A DNA stretch of 64,000 nt from Cytobacillus stercorigallinarum (GCF_014836495.1 NZ_JACSQT010000003.1:35082-99081); one strand, 5' to 3'. Shown: positions 1 to 9,075, counted from the first letter of the stretch. Program-made: numbers and translations. Notes: generated by a model from the letters alone, not told the origin.

Positions 1-91
1 ACATCCCCCTTTCATAGAAAAATCAGAATTTTGTTACACTAATTTTACCATAGAAAGAAGTGACGGATGGCAAGACATGTTATTCTCAACA

Positions 92-126
92 AAAAACCTA
101 CTGTCTTTTTCAGACAATAGGTTTTT
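92..126. terminator. Bidirectional terminator-like hairpin
   Basis: An inverted repeat of 15 bp with one mismatch and a 5-nt loop ends in A and T runs on both sides. It lies just past the stop codon of the molybdate regulator, so it most likely ends that minus-strand gene. The remaining bases 1-91 show no supported gene. Confidence 0.75.
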
Positions 127-133
127 CCTTCAC

Positions 134-1057
134 TTATGATTCGTAAATAACTTCTCCACATTTGCCTAAATCATAGCCGTATAGCTGTTCGATTTCCTTT
201 TTATAACTAGAAGAATTAACCGTTTCTTTCAGCAATTGCACGAGTTCTTCATTTTCCTTAAGAATGATGAGATCATATTGTTCAGATATTAATGGAATAA
301 AGTCAACATTGACCATTTTTGTTACGTTTTCAATACCTATACCAATATCAGCCTGACCGCTCGCGACAGCTGATGCAACTGAGTAATGGCTTGTTAACAC
401 ATGATCATACCCATTCAGCTTGTTAGCATTGAATCCATGAACTCTAAGTTGTTCATCCAATAATACTCTTGCCCCTGAGCCAACTTCCCGATTCATGATC
501 CTAACATCCGAACGTCCAAGATCTGCCCACCCTTGAATATGAAGAGGGTTTCCTTTTTGTACGTAGATACCCGCCGTACGGTAAACAAGATTCAGCTGGA
601 TAAACGGTTGACTGACAAGAATCTTCTTCACATAGGACGTATTATATTCTCCAGTATCACCATCAAACAAATGACAACTAACGACATTACATTCTCCGCG
701 ATACATCGAAAATAAACTATTCAAGCTCCCACTATATAGCCTTAATGGCGATTGTCCTTTTTTATTTTCTATATGCTTAGCCAGTATATCTAGAACAATA
801 TCTTGTCCACTTATAATCACATGACCATCATCAATGGAATGATCTTTCTCTTTTCCTTCTTTCACAGTTTTATTCTTGGTGATGCCTGTTTTACTTTTGG
901 ATTTGTAACGCTCCAAATCAATGGCATCAATTCTCATTTGCCTCCCTACTCGATAAGCAGGAAGTTGATCCTTTTTAATAAGATCATATACTGTTAGCTT
1001 TGAAACCTTTAATAATTGTGAAACTTCTTCAATTGTATAAGATGCATCATTCGTCAA
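134..1057 (-). CDS. HTH and molybdate-binding-domain transcriptional regulator
   Basis: Residues 1-60 form an excisionase/MerR-like helix-turn-helix (SYTIEEVSQLLKVSKLTVYDLI, followed by a GRQMRI wing). The rest resembles a periplasmic-binding-protein-like molybdate domain (COG1910 type). This fusion is known from regulators of molybdate uptake. The gene is divergent from the ABC transporter at 1158-3766, and tandem ATAACTAATT decamers lie between them, which suggests it represses or activates that operon. Start choice: a GGAGG at 1066-1070 overlaps the GTG (1066) and nearly touches the ATG (1063). The TTG at 1057 has an 8-nt spacing and is preferred. The assignment as a molybdate regulator is strong from context; the exact ligand (molybdate or tungstate) cannot be read. 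Confidence 0.82.
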   Translation of the reverse strand: MTNDASYTIEEVSQLLKVSKLTVYDLIKKDQLPAYRVGRQMRIDAIDLERYKSKSKTGITKNKTVKEGKEKDHSIDDGHVIISGQDIVLDILAKHIENKKGQSPLRLYSGSLNSLFSMYRGECNVVSCHLFDGDTGEYNTSYVKKILVSQPFIQLNLVYRTAGIYVQKGNPLHIQGWADLGRSDVRIMNREVGSGARVLLDEQLRVHGFNANKLNGYDHVLTSHYSVASAVASGQADIGIGIENVTKMVNVDFIPLISEQYDLIILKENEELVQLLKETVNSSSYKKEIEQLYGYDLGKCGEVIYES

Positions 1058-1123
1058 GCGCATCACCTCCAGGATATTTCAAAAAAGGTTCGTCTTTTGT
1101 TTATGTTTTTATTATAATAAACA

Positions 1124-1143
1124 ATAACTAATTATAACTAATT
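1124..1143 (+). promoter_or_regulatory. Tandem ATAACTAATT decamers, putative operator
   Basis: Two perfect copies of ATAACTAATT sit head to tail at 1124-1133 and 1134-1143. They lie directly after a TATAAT at 1113-1118, so they would cover the transcription start of the ABC operon. The same motif with one change (ATAACCAATT) recurs at 2267-2276 before modA. The likely ligand protein is the regulator encoded at 134-1057; this is inference. Confidence 0.5.
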
Positions 1144-1157
1144 AAAAGGCGGGCAAA

Positions 1158-2216
1158 ATGACACAATTAATCTTTGAACATATTTTTAAATCTTACCAGG
1201 TTGGTGAACCAGTCATAAAAGACTTCCACTTTGAAACAAAAGAACAAGAGTTCATTGTCTTTGTTGGACCATCTGGTTGTGGAAAATCAACGATTCTAAA
1301 AATGATAGCCGGCTTAGAAGACATCACTTCCGGAAGATTACTGATTGATGGGAAAGAAATGAATAACGTCCCTACTAGAGAGCGCAATCTATCAATGGTC
1401 TTTCAAAATTATGCATTATATCCTCATATGACAGTATATCAAAACATCGCTTTCGGTTTAAAGATGAGGAAAGAAAAGAAAACTGATATAAAGAAAAAAG
1501 TGTTGAAAACTGCAGAGATTACTGGCTTAACAAATTTGTTGACAAGAAAACCGGCAGATCTATCCGGGGGACAAAGGCAGCGTGTAGCTCTTGCTCGGGC
1601 AATCGTTTGCGATAATCCCGTTTTTCTTATGGATGAACCACTTTCTAACCTAGATGCCAAGCTGCGTACACAAATGCGCAGAGAAATTACACTTTTGCAT
1701 GAAAGGCTAGCCACTACGACAATTTATGTCACCCATGATCAAACAGAGGCAATGACAATGGCTGATCGTATTATCGTATTAAAAGATGGAAGTATTCAAC
1801 AAGTGGGTACACCACATGAAATATACGAAACGCCAGCTAATCTTTTTGTCGCCAGCTTTATAGGATCACCAGCTATTAATGTTTTAAACGGAAAGATCGA
1901 ATCCAATGTCATTACAATTGACGGAATTCCGACTATTTTCTCACGTAAAAACTTAAGAACAACTAAGGAGGTACTAGTTGGCATTCGTCCCGAGCATTTA
2001 ATCATTGATGAATATAATTCACTCTTGACCGCCACCGTTGAAGACTTAGAAACTCTTGGTGCAGATACTATTATTTATGCAAAACACAACCAGATTCATT
2101 TAACGATCAAAGCACCTGGATTATTATCCTTCACTAAAGGTGACCAATTACCTTTATCAATCGCCGATGAACATCTCCTTCTATTTGATAAAGCGTCAAA
2201 AAAAGTAATTCTTTAG
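1158..2216 (+). CDS. ABC transporter ATP-binding protein (MalK/MsmK type) of molybdate locus
   Basis: This is the ATPase of the import complex encoded with modA and modB. Walker A GPSGCGKST is at residues 37-45, the Q-loop at Q83, signature LSGGQ at 135-139, Walker B VFLMDE at 155-160 and the H-loop at H193. A C-terminal TOBE-like region of about 110 residues follows. The length (352 aa) and the FQNYALYPHMTVYQNIAFG stretch are those of the MalK/UgpC/MsmK sugar-type ATPases rather than a short ModC. Position first in the operon, before modA and modB, supports a role in molybdate or tungstate uptake. It could also serve other permeases. The RBS is weak (AAAGGCGGG). Confidence 0.85.
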   Translation: MTQLIFEHIFKSYQVGEPVIKDFHFETKEQEFIVFVGPSGCGKSTILKMIAGLEDITSGRLLIDGKEMNNVPTRERNLSMVFQNYALYPHMTVYQNIAFGLKMRKEKKTDIKKKVLKTAEITGLTNLLTRKPADLSGGQRQRVALARAIVCDNPVFLMDEPLSNLDAKLRTQMRREITLLHERLATTTIYVTHDQTEAMTMADRIIVLKDGSIQQVGTPHEIYETPANLFVASFIGSPAINVLNGKIESNVITIDGIPTIFSRKNLRTTKEVLVGIRPEHLIIDEYNSLLTATVEDLETLGADTIIYAKHNQIHLTIKAPGLLSFTKGDQLPLSIADEHLLLFDKASKKVIL

Positions 2217-2234
2217 TATAAAAAGTATTTTATT

Positions 2235-2276
2235 TTATAACTAGTTATAATAAGATATAAAAAGATATAACCAATT
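2235..2276 (+). promoter_or_regulatory. Palindrome plus decamer upstream of modA
   Basis: A perfect 16-bp palindrome TTATAACTAGTTATAA lies at 2235-2250, and ATAACCAATT follows at 2267-2276. Both are related to the ATAACTAATT repeats before the ATPase gene. The pattern suggests that the same regulator also binds inside the operon, between the ATPase gene and modA. Confidence 0.45.
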
Positions 2277-2301
2277 AGAGGAAAGATGGAGATGATTCAA
2301 C

Positions 2302-3108
2302 TTGTTAAAACAATTAAAGCTTATCTGTTTATTACTCTTAGTCACTTTATTTACCGTAGCGTGTTCTTCAAATGAAGAAGAAGCTGCCCCAAAAGAAACA
2401 GATCATGAAGGAAAAGAATCCGTAGAATTAACAATTTCTGCTGCTGCCAGTCTGCAAGATGCCCTGTCAGAAATCGATGAAATGTATGCAGATCAACACC
2501 CTGAGACAAAACTAACATTCAATTTCGGTGGTTCAGGTTCTCTCCAACAACAAATATCCCAAGGCGCACCAGTTGACCTCTTCTTCTCAGCTGCAGAAGA
2601 TAAATTCGATACTTTAGTAGAAGAAGGAAATATTGCAAAAGAAGATGGTGTGGATCTATTAGGGAATAGCTTAGTGTTAATCGCGCCAAGAAATGAAGAA
2701 AATTTAACAAGTTTTACAGATTTAACGCAAGAGGATGTTGAACAAATTTCACTTGGTACACCCGAATCTGTTCCAGCAGGTGCTTACGGTGTCAAATCAC
2801 TTGAAAATATGGGCTTATGGAACGAGCTAAAAGCTAAAACCGTTTACGCAAAAGATGTGAGACAAGTTCTTTCTTATGTGGAAACCGGCAACGTAAATGC
2901 AGGCATTGTTTATAAAACAGATGCACTCGTTTCTGATAAAGTTGAAATTATTGATACAGCAGGTGCAGATACACATACACCAATTATTTACCCTGTTGGT
3001 ATCGTAAAAGACACAAAAAATTACGATGCAGCGAAGGAATTCTATACCTTCTTACAAACCGATGAAGCATTAAAGGTCTTTGAAAAATATGGATTCACTG
3101 CTCAATAA
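2302..3108 (+). CDS. modA: Molybdate ABC transporter substrate-binding lipoprotein
   Basis: It binds molybdate (or tungstate) outside the membrane and delivers it to ModB. An N-terminal signal peptide ends in the lipobox TVAC with Cys21, followed by an acidic linker. The mature part begins with the family hallmark LTISAAASLQDALSEI and contains NFGGSGSLQQQISQGAPVDL, both typical of ModA. The length of 268 aa is normal. Translation starts at TTG 2302; an upstream ATG at 2292 is out of frame, and a GGAGATGA lies just before. The last 20 bases overlap the modB start, so the two are translationally coupled. Confidence 0.93.
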   Translation: MLKQLKLICLLLLVTLFTVACSSNEEEAAPKETDHEGKESVELTISAAASLQDALSEIDEMYADQHPETKLTFNFGGSGSLQQQISQGAPVDLFFSAAEDKFDTLVEEGNIAKEDGVDLLGNSLVLIAPRNEENLTSFTDLTQEDVEQISLGTPESVPAGAYGVKSLENMGLWNELKAKTVYAKDVRQVLSYVETGNVNAGIVYKTDALVSDKVEIIDTAGADTHTPIIYPVGIVKDTKNYDAAKEFYTFLQTDEALKVFEKYGFTAQ

Positions 3109-3766
3109 TATTACCAGTCCAACCTTTTTAAGTCCCATATGGATCTCTTTAAAAATTTCCATTCTCGCTGGAATAATCGTAGTAATCATCGGAACAATTG
3201 CTGGCTATTTTCTAGCAAGGAAGTCTTTTAAAGGAAAAGCGGTCGTCGAAACGCTTTTAATGTTGCCAATGGTACTACCACCGACGGTCGTCGGCTTCTT
3301 ATTAATTGTCATCTTTGGTAAAAATAGTTGGGCTGGACAAGCCCTCACTTGGTTATTCGATCGGCCCATTATTTTCACTTGGTGGGCTGCAGTCCTTGCC
3401 GCCATCATCGTCGCTTTCCCTTTAATGTATCAATCAGCTAAATCTGGCTTTCTCAGTATTGATCGTGATATCGAGGATGCCGCACGTGTGGATGGTGCAA
3501 ATGATTGGAAAATATTTTGGCTAATATCTGTTCCATTAGCTTCTAAAGCGCTTATTTCTGGCGCTATTTTAAGCTTTGCCAGAGCACTAGGAGAATTCGG
3601 CGCAACATTAATGTTTGCAGGTAATATTCCTGGGGAAACACAAACGATTCCTATTGCTATCTATCTAGCCATCGATTCCGGTCAAATGACCATGGCTTGG
3701 CTATGGGTAGGTGCTATGATTATTATTTCCTTTATCATCCTTTTAACGATTAGAGTAAAAGAATAA
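3089..3766 (+). CDS. modB: Molybdate ABC transporter permease
   Basis: This membrane component forms the translocation path of the molybdate importer. It has about five hydrophobic helices, and the EAA-type loop EDAARVDGANDWKIFWLISVP marks the contact site for the ATPase. The ALGEFGATLMFAGNIPGETQTIP segment is characteristic of ModB/CysT-like permeases. The length (about 225 aa) matches ModB. It overlaps the modA end. The start is either TTG 3080 or ATG 3089; the ATG is preferred because the TTG lies only 3 nt from the AAGG. Confidence 0.92.
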   Translation: MDSLLNNITSPTFLSPIWISLKISILAGIIVVIIGTIAGYFLARKSFKGKAVVETLLMLPMVLPPTVVGFLLIVIFGKNSWAGQALTWLFDRPIIFTWWAAVLAAIIVAFPLMYQSAKSGFLSIDRDIEDAARVDGANDWKIFWLISVPLASKALISGAILSFARALGEFGATLMFAGNIPGETQTIPIAIYLAIDSGQMTMAWLWVGAMIIISFIILLTIRVKE

Positions 3767-3806
3767 AAAAATCGTAGAGATTATCCACACACTCTGCGAT
3801 TTTTTT
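3765..3806 (+). terminator. Terminator after modB
   Basis: A stem of about 14 bp (AAAAAATCGTAGAG with CTCTGCGATTTTTT) and a T-run follow the modB stop directly. It closes the molybdate operon. Confidence 0.85.
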
Positions 3807-3890
3807 GCTAAATCAATTGGCCTATGATTCTTATAATGAAAAAGTAGGAAGTTCCTCTTGCAGAAAAGAGAAAAAAGCGTTATCCTTTAA

Positions 3891-3905
3891 TGAGAATGAT
3901 AATCA
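3891..3905 (+). promoter_or_regulatory. Fur-box-like site
   Basis: TGAGAATGATAATCA matches the 7-1-7 Fur consensus TGATAATNATTATCA at 12 of 14 defined positions. It lies 26 bp before the start codon of the ferredoxin-NADP reductase. Fur control of the related ycgT of B. subtilis is known, so iron repression is a reasonable expectation. Confidence 0.6.
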
Positions 3906-3930
3906 ATTGAGGAAATTAGGAGGGATCAAG

Positions 3931-4980
3931 ATGGAACAGCATGAGTTATTTGATGTGACGGTTATTGGTGGAGGTCCAGCAGGCTTGTACTCTACTTTTT
4001 ATAGTGGGTTACGTTCCATGAAGACCAAGATTATTGAATTTCAACCACAGCTTGGCGGGAAAATTCATGTGTACCCAGAAAAGATGATTTGGGACGTAGG
4101 TGGCCTAGCTCCTGTGCCTGGTGAGAAACTAATCGAACAACTCGTTACTCAAGGCTTAACATTTGATCCCACTGTTGTACTAAATGAAAAAATTGTAAAA
4201 ATCGATCAAGATGACAACCGTATCTTTCATCTACATACCGCATCAGGACAAATACATTTTTCCAAAACGGTCATTGTCGCTGTAGGTGGGGGGATCTTAA
4301 AACCACAGAAGCTTCAAATTGAAGGTGCAGAAAAATATGAAGTATCCAATCTCCACTATACAGTGAAATCCATTCAAAGCTTCCGTGATAAAACGGTTGT
4401 GATATCAGGTGGAGGAAACTCAGCTGTCGATTGGGCAAATGAACTTGTTCCTTATGCAAAAAAAGTTTATTTGACTTACCGTAAAGGTGAATTAAGCGGA
4501 CATGAGGCACAAGTAGAACAACTGAAGAATAGCTCAGCTGAAGTCATTTTCCACTCTTCTATTACTAAGCTTGTTGCTGGTGAGAGACAAGATCGTATTG
4601 AACATGTTGAATTAACTAATCATGAATCAGGTGAAATATCCACCCTTGCTATAGATGATGTGATTATCAACCATGGATACGAAAGAGATTCAGCCCTCCT
4701 CAATAATTGTGATATGCAAATCGACATGATTGATGATTTTTATATTGCAGGTAGTAGCAGAAGTGAATCATCTATCCCTGGCTTATATGCAGCAGGAGAT
4801 ATTCTGAAACATGATGGTAAAGTTCACCTCATTGCCGGCGCCTTCCAAGACGCTGCCAATGCTGTCAACCATGCGAAGACCTACATCGATCCAGAAGCCA
4901 ATGGATTTGGAATGGTTTCTTCACATAACGAATTGTTTAGTGAGCGGAATAAGGAATTGAAGAAGAAAATCTATAAATAA
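3931..4980 (+). CDS. Ferredoxin--NADP reductase, thioredoxin-reductase-like (type 2 FNR)
   Basis: This flavoprotein transfers electrons between NADPH and ferredoxin or flavodoxin. The FAD-binding motif VIGGGPAGLYS is at residues 11-21 and the NADPH-binding motif VVISGGGNSAVDWA lies mid-protein. Near the C-terminus LYAAGDI and AFQDAANAVNHAK are typical of YumC/YcgT enzymes. There is no CxxC pair, which separates it from thioredoxin reductase (trxB at 60991). The start ATG 3931 has AGGAGGG 6 nt upstream; a longer reading from 3805 lacks an RBS and is rejected. The Fur-like box upstream suggests the iron-regulated YcgT branch rather than YumC. Confidence 0.9.
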   Translation: MEQHELFDVTVIGGGPAGLYSTFYSGLRSMKTKIIEFQPQLGGKIHVYPEKMIWDVGGLAPVPGEKLIEQLVTQGLTFDPTVVLNEKIVKIDQDDNRIFHLHTASGQIHFSKTVIVAVGGGILKPQKLQIEGAEKYEVSNLHYTVKSIQSFRDKTVVISGGGNSAVDWANELVPYAKKVYLTYRKGELSGHEAQVEQLKNSSAEVIFHSSITKLVAGERQDRIEHVELTNHESGEISTLAIDDVIINHGYERDSALLNNCDMQIDMIDDFYIAGSSRSESSIPGLYAAGDILKHDGKVHLIAGAFQDAANAVNHAKTYIDPEANGFGMVSSHNELFSERNKELKKKIYK

Positions 4981-5020
4981 TTTCACGTATTAAATATAGA
5001 TTGTATATATGGAGAGTGTA

Positions 5021-5055
5021 TGGTCAAAAGTATGGATACTTTTGATCATTTTCTA
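5021..5055 (+). terminator. Terminator after ferredoxin-NADP reductase
   Basis: A 13-bp stem at 5021-5048 (TGGTCAAAAGTAT with ATACTTTTGATCA, one wobble) has a 2-nt loop and is followed by TTTTCTATAT. Confidence 0.65.
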
Positions 5056-5085
5056 TATAGGCGTGCAAAACTAAATTCTTGTCTC

Positions 5086-5526
5086 TCAGTTCACATCCCC
5101 AAGATATACAGGAGAATGATCATCGAGAATGTATTTTGTTAGCTCTTGAGGATATATCCGAAGTGCCTCAATGCTTTTTAAGGGTATCCAATCTATCCCC
5201 ACTTGGTGATCATCTTCCAGAATCGCATCATTCTGCTCTAACAGATGACAGGTGAAGAAGAATTCAACTTGATGTACCTCTTTATGCTGTGATGAAAACT
5301 CATGATTTCTCCCTATGTATTCACGAATATAACGAAGATTTCCTACTTTAATAATTGCTCCCGTTTCTTCTAAACACTCTCTTTTCACTGTTTCTTCAAG
5401 GGTTTCCCCATGGTTTTGTCCTCCTCCAGGAAAAACATAAAAGATGCCACATTCATCAATACATTTAACTAATAACAAGCGTTCGCCTTCTATTGTTATC
5501 GCTCTACTTGCATTTCTTATTTCCAT
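5086..5526 (-). CDS. Nudix hydrolase
   Basis: The protein hydrolyses a nucleoside diphosphate linked to another moiety; the substrate cannot be read. The Nudix box is clear: GGGQNHGETLEETVKRECLEETGA, with the glutamates that bind Mg2+ (REcLEEtG). The start ATG 5526 is preceded by GGTGGTGGAGAG. The longer reading to 5589 would add 21 residues with no RBS. The length of 146 aa is normal for a single-domain member. It stands alone and divergent from the small XRE gene, with about 120 bp between them. Confidence 0.85.
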   Translation of the reverse strand: MEIRNASRAITIEGERLLLVKCIDECGIFYVFPGGGQNHGETLEETVKRECLEETGAIIKVGNLRYIREYIGRNHEFSSQHKEVHQVEFFFTCHLLEQNDAILEDDHQVGIDWIPLKSIEALRIYPQELTKYILDDHSPVYLGDVN

Positions 5527-5647
5527 CTCTCCACCACCTTTTCTCCTATTACCACAGTGTAAATGCACAAAAATACTGAAAACACTCATTTTTTATGGTA
5601 CTATATAACTAGTTAACTTCATTTGTAAAAATAACCAAGGAGCCTCT

Positions 5648-5842
5648 ATGTCTAAACAATTAGGATTGAACTTAAAAGTAGAAAGATTAAAGAAGCATAT
5701 GACGCAAAAGGAATTAAGTGAGCGCATAGGCATTAGTGCCCGTACGATTTCACGGTATGAATTGAATCAAGCAAATCCAAAGGAAAAAACATTGATTAAG
5801 TTTGCAGAATTTTTCGGAAAAACAATAGAGCAACTGAAGTAA
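5648..5842 (+). CDS. Small XRE-family helix-turn-helix protein
   Basis: A 64-residue protein made of little more than one Cro/C1-type HTH (LNLKVERLKKHMTQKELSERIGISARTISRYELNQANPKEKTLIKFAEFFGKTIEQL). It should bind DNA as a dimer. An AAGGAG lies 5-6 nt before ATG 5648. No cognate target is evident: the neighbours are a Nudix hydrolase (divergent) and cadA (convergent). Members of this size occur in phage and in chromosomal regulator genes, so its role is unknown. Confidence 0.85.
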   Translation: MSKQLGLNLKVERLKKHMTQKELSERIGISARTISRYELNQANPKEKTLIKFAEFFGKTIEQLK

Positions 5843-5860
5843 TATGGTACTATTCAAACA

Positions 5861-5882
5861 AAAAGGAGGCATTACGCCTCCC
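5861..5882 (-). terminator. Terminator of cadCA operon
   Basis: Read on the minus strand, GGAGGC-GTAAT-GCCTCC is followed by TTTTTG, directly beyond the cadA stop codon. Confidence 0.8.
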
Positions 5883-8215
5883 TACTCTTTCACTTTCATT
5901 AAGCGCATACTATTTAAGGCCACAATTAAAGTAGCACCAATATCTGCTACAATTGCAATCCATAAAGTTAACCAACTTGGGACAACGAGTAGTAGAGCAA
6001 TCAGCTTAATCGTAAGTGAGAAGATAATGTTTCCTTTTATGATTCTCATTGTTTTTCTACTTAACTTCATCGCAAAAGGAAGCTTTGATAAATCATCACC
6101 CATGAGAGCAATATCCGCCGTTTCTAAGGCCGCATCCGTACCTGCTCCTCCCATCGCAATCCCCACTTGTGCAGAAGCAAGAGCAGGAGCATCATTTACG
6201 CCATCACCGACCATTGCTACATGTCCGGACTCTTTTTGCAGTCTTTTTACGAGTGCTAATTTTTCTTCCGGTAATAATTCTGCATACACTTTCGATACTC
6301 CAGCTAATTCCCCGATTCTACTGGCAGCCTTATGGTGATCTCCTGTCAACATCACCGTTTGTTTAATACCTAATTGGTGTAGCTTTTCTATTACCGCTTT
6401 GCTTACTTGGCGGATTTCATCAGCAATGGCCATTGTTACGAGTATCTTTTTTTCTGTTCCAAAAACAATGACTGTTTTTCCTTCACTTTGTTGTCTTCCA
6501 ATTATTTCACTTATAATCTCAGGCATTACTTGTAATTGGGTAAAAAGTTGCGGATTTCCAATATAGTATTTATCTCCATTTATCTTTGCCTGAACCCCTT
6601 TACCTGTTAGTGAAGCAAAGTCTGTTACTTCAATGTCTTTATCTTTTAACCCTTTTTCATCTTCTAAATGAATAACAGCAGCAGCTAATGGATGTTGAGA
6701 AAGTTTTTCAATACTAGCAATCATTCGTAGCCACTCATCGCTTTCTTTCTCATCATCATGGACATTAAAATCAGTAACTACCGGTTCCCCTCTTGTTAAC
6801 GTCCCTGTTTTATCAAAAGCTACTGTTTGTATATGCGACAACTCTTCTAAATAGATACCACCTTTAATGAGCACGCCGTGTCTAGCTGCATTCCCGATTG
6901 CTGAAACAAGGGCAATTGGTGTCGAAATGACAAGGGCACAAGGACAACCAACGACTAAAACGGCTAATGCTTGGTAAACCCAAGTTTCCCAGCTCCCATT
7001 TAACAATAATGGCGGGATGATGGCAATGAGAACAGCTATGAACATAATCACTGGTGTGTAGTATCTTGCAAAACGGTCGATGAAAGCTTGTGCAGGTGCT
7101 TTTTCACCCTGTGCTTCCTCTACTAAGTGAATGATTTTGGCAATTGTCGTATCACCAACCAATTTTGTAATCTTCACTTCTAAATAACCGTCTTGATTCA
7201 GAGTACCTGCATATACCTCATCATCTACACCTTTTTCAACTGGAATGGACTCACCAGTAATCGATGCCTGATTGATGGATGATAAACCTTTAACAATCAT
7301 GCCATCCATGGCAATTTTTTGTCCTGGCTTCACTAACATAATATCGCCAACTAGAATTTCTTCAACAGACACAACCTGCTCTATATCGCCCCTTCTAATG
7401 GTTGCTTTCTTCGGAGCAATTTTCATAAGGGAGCGAATAGACTGTCGTGCTTTTTCCATCGAATAGCGCTCCAGTTCTTCACTTATGGCAAATAAAATGA
7501 CAACAACGGCTACTTCACCCCACTCGCCTATGATCGCCCCACCAATGACGGCTACAGTCATTAATGTTTTCATATCAAAATCTAGCTTTATTAGATTCTT
7601 TACACCTATCTTTAATAAATCTAAGCCACCAATAATTATCGAGAAAAGAAACATTGAAACCGTAAGATAATGGCTCTCTCCTAACCCAATCCAGGATAGA
7701 TAGCCAAATATTACAAACAAACTAGCAATAAGCACACGACTGTATTTTTGTATAAACGAAGTTGACTCCTTTTCATTTAATCCGACATGGGCATTTTCTT
7801 CGACTACCTTTAAATTTTCAAAAGCGCCTGCTTGTTCTAATGCTGCAATCGATACTTCCCCCTGTACAGAGAGTTTACTTGCACCAAAATTCACATGGGC
7901 ATCTTGTACACCAGACAAATTCTTTACATTTCTTTCAAACTTGGCAGCACAATTTGCACAAGAAAATCCTTCCACACGATAAGTCTTTTCAGTTATTCTC
8001 TGTTCAGGAATAACTTTAAGTTTTTCAAATGCACCCGCTTTTTCAATGTCGCTAAGAGAGGCTTCTCCTACAATTGAAAGTTTAGAAGCACCGAAATTTA
8101 CATGCGCTTCTTTTACTCCGGGTATGTTTTGTACGTTTTTCTCAAATTTCCCAGCACAATGAGCGCATGAAAATCCTTCAATCCGATAGTTCTGTTTAGC
8201 TTCACCTTCACTCAT
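5882..8215 (-). CDS. cadA: Cadmium/zinc-exporting P1B-type ATPase with two HMA domains
   Basis: This membrane pump exports Cd2+/Zn2+ (perhaps also Co2+ or Pb2+) using ATP. Two N-terminal metal-binding HMA domains carry GFSCAHC (Cys17, Cys20) and GFSCANC (Cys86, Cys89). They are very similar to each other, which indicates a recent tandem duplication of about 69 residues. Downstream are TGES (actuator), the membrane CPC in VVGCPCALV, the phosphorylation site DKTGTLTRG, the SQHPLA motif and [13 protein letters not shown]. The length of 777 aa fits a two-HMA CadA. Its start overlaps the cadC stop by 4 bp, so the two are cotranslated and CadC-controlled. Confidence 0.95.
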   Translation of the reverse strand: MSEGEAKQNYRIEGFSCAHCAGKFEKNVQNIPGVKEAHVNFGASKLSIVGEASLSDIEKAGAFEKLKVIPEQRITEKTYRVEGFSCANCAAKFERNVKNLSGVQDAHVNFGASKLSVQGEVSIAALEQAGAFENLKVVEENAHVGLNEKESTSFIQKYSRVLIASLFVIFGYLSWIGLGESHYLTVSMFLFSIIIGGLDLLKIGVKNLIKLDFDMKTLMTVAVIGGAIIGEWGEVAVVVILFAISEELERYSMEKARQSIRSLMKIAPKKATIRRGDIEQVVSVEEILVGDIMLVKPGQKIAMDGMIVKGLSSINQASITGESIPVEKGVDDEVYAGTLNQDGYLEVKITKLVGDTTIAKIIHLVEEAQGEKAPAQAFIDRFARYYTPVIMFIAVLIAIIPPLLLNGSWETWVYQALAVLVVGCPCALVISTPIALVSAIGNAARHGVLIKGGIYLEELSHIQTVAFDKTGTLTRGEPVVTDFNVHDDEKESDEWLRMIASIEKLSQHPLAAAVIHLEDEKGLKDKDIEVTDFASLTGKGVQAKINGDKYYIGNPQLFTQLQVMPEIISEIIGRQQSEGKTVIVFGTEKKILVTMAIADEIRQVSKAVIEKLHQLGIKQTVMLTGDHHKAASRIGELAGVSKVYAELLPEEKLALVKRLQKESGHVAMVGDGVNDAPALASAQVGIAMGGAGTDAALETADIALMGDDLSKLPFAMKLSRKTMRIIKGNIIFSLTIKLIALLLVVPSWLTLWIAIVADIGATLIVALNSMRLMKVKE

Positions 8216-8589
8216 TGATTTGGCCGCCCTTCCTGATGATGAATATATGCAATCTGAATTAATTGTTTCACATGGAGATCATCTAAAGAATAATAAACAA
8301 GCTTTCCTTCTTTGCGAAATTTCGCTAATCCAATATTTTTTAATAATCTTAAATGATGGGAAGCAGTTGCCATTGAACAACCAATGATTGTTGCAACGTC
8401 ACAAACACAAAGTTCTTCTTCTATTGTAAGAGCATAAGCAATTTTTATACGTGTAGCATCCGATAAAGCTTTAAAGATTAGCTCAAGTCCTGTTATATCG
8501 TTCATTTCTTGCTTGACGCGACTAACCTTCTCTTCATCATTACAAATCACTTCACAAACCTCAGCATCTATCTTCACCTTGGCAACCAA
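8212..8589 (-). CDS. cadC: ArsR/SmtB-family metal-sensing repressor CadC
   Basis: It represses cadCA and is released by Cd, Pb or Zn. The winged-helix core is [28 protein letters not shown]. Both known metal sites appear complete: the thiolate site with Cys12, Cys16, Cys61 and Cys63, and the alpha5 zinc site with Asp104, His106, His117 and Glu120. The start is TTG 8589 with GAGGTG about 9 nt upstream. The 125-aa length matches CadC of staphylococcal plasmids. An operator-like inverted repeat lies just upstream at 8606-8621. Confidence 0.93.
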   Translation of the reverse strand: MVAKVKIDAEVCEVICNDEEKVSRVKQEMNDITGLELIFKALSDATRIKIAYALTIEEELCVCDVATIIGCSMATASHHLRLLKNIGLAKFRKEGKLVYYSLDDLHVKQLIQIAYIHHQEGRPNQ

Positions 8590-8605
8590 AATAAAAGCAC
8601 CTCAT

Positions 8606-8626
8606 TCAAACGAATATTTGATTATA
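8606..8626 (-). promoter_or_regulatory. cad operator with TATAAT element
   Basis: TCAAA-N6-TTTGA at 8606-8621 resembles the known cad operator. It touches a minus-strand TATAAT at 8626-8621, so CadC bound here would block the cadCA promoter. No good -35 was found at normal spacing. Confidence 0.6.
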
Positions 8627-8832
8627 TCTTCAGTCTATGTAATGGAAGTGGTTATTGTCAAAGAAAAAAGGAAGAATATTTCAAAAGTAATGAGCATTTC
8701 TATACTCTATTGCCAAAAATAGGTTTAAACGCAAGAGAAAAGAGGAATACAGGTAAAAATATTTAATTATACAATAGACACACATTTGTGAAGAAAACAC
8801 TTCAGATATAAACGATGGGAGGGAAGAGAAAT

Positions 8833-9069
8833 ATGGCTTACGTAATTACATCTCCTTGTATTGATGAACAGGCCGCTGATTGCCTTGACTCATGCCCGGT
8901 CGATTGCATTGAAAAAGGGGAAGATCAATATTTGATTGATCCTTCAATTTGTATTGATTGCGGCGCATGTGAAGCGGTTTGTCCAGTTGATGCTATCTTC
9001 TATGAAGAAGATGTACCTGATAAGGAAGAGTCTTTTATCGCGAAGGCAAAAGCCTATTTTGATGCTTAA
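8833..9069 (+). CDS. 7Fe-type ferredoxin
   Basis: A small electron carrier. The first cluster has the pattern C-x7-C-x3-CP (CIDEQAADCLDSCPVD), typical of the [3Fe-4S] cluster of 7Fe ferredoxins. The second has C-x2-C-x2-C-x3-CP (CIDCGACEAVCPVD), a [4Fe-4S] cluster. The start ATG 8833 has GGGAGGG about 8 nt upstream, giving 78 aa, the usual size for Bacillus ferredoxin. Ferredoxins of this type could be partners of the FNR at 3931-4980, although the two are not linked in an operon. Confidence 0.93.
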   Translation: MAYVITSPCIDEQAADCLDSCPVDCIEKGEDQYLIDPSICIDCGACEAVCPVDAIFYEEDVPDKEESFIAKAKAYFDA

Positions 9070-9075
9070 TGAAAG

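Noticed and set aside
1193..2035. Minus-strand ORFs inside the ATPase gene
   Set aside because: They are mirror frames of a clearly coding gene with full Walker and signature motifs.
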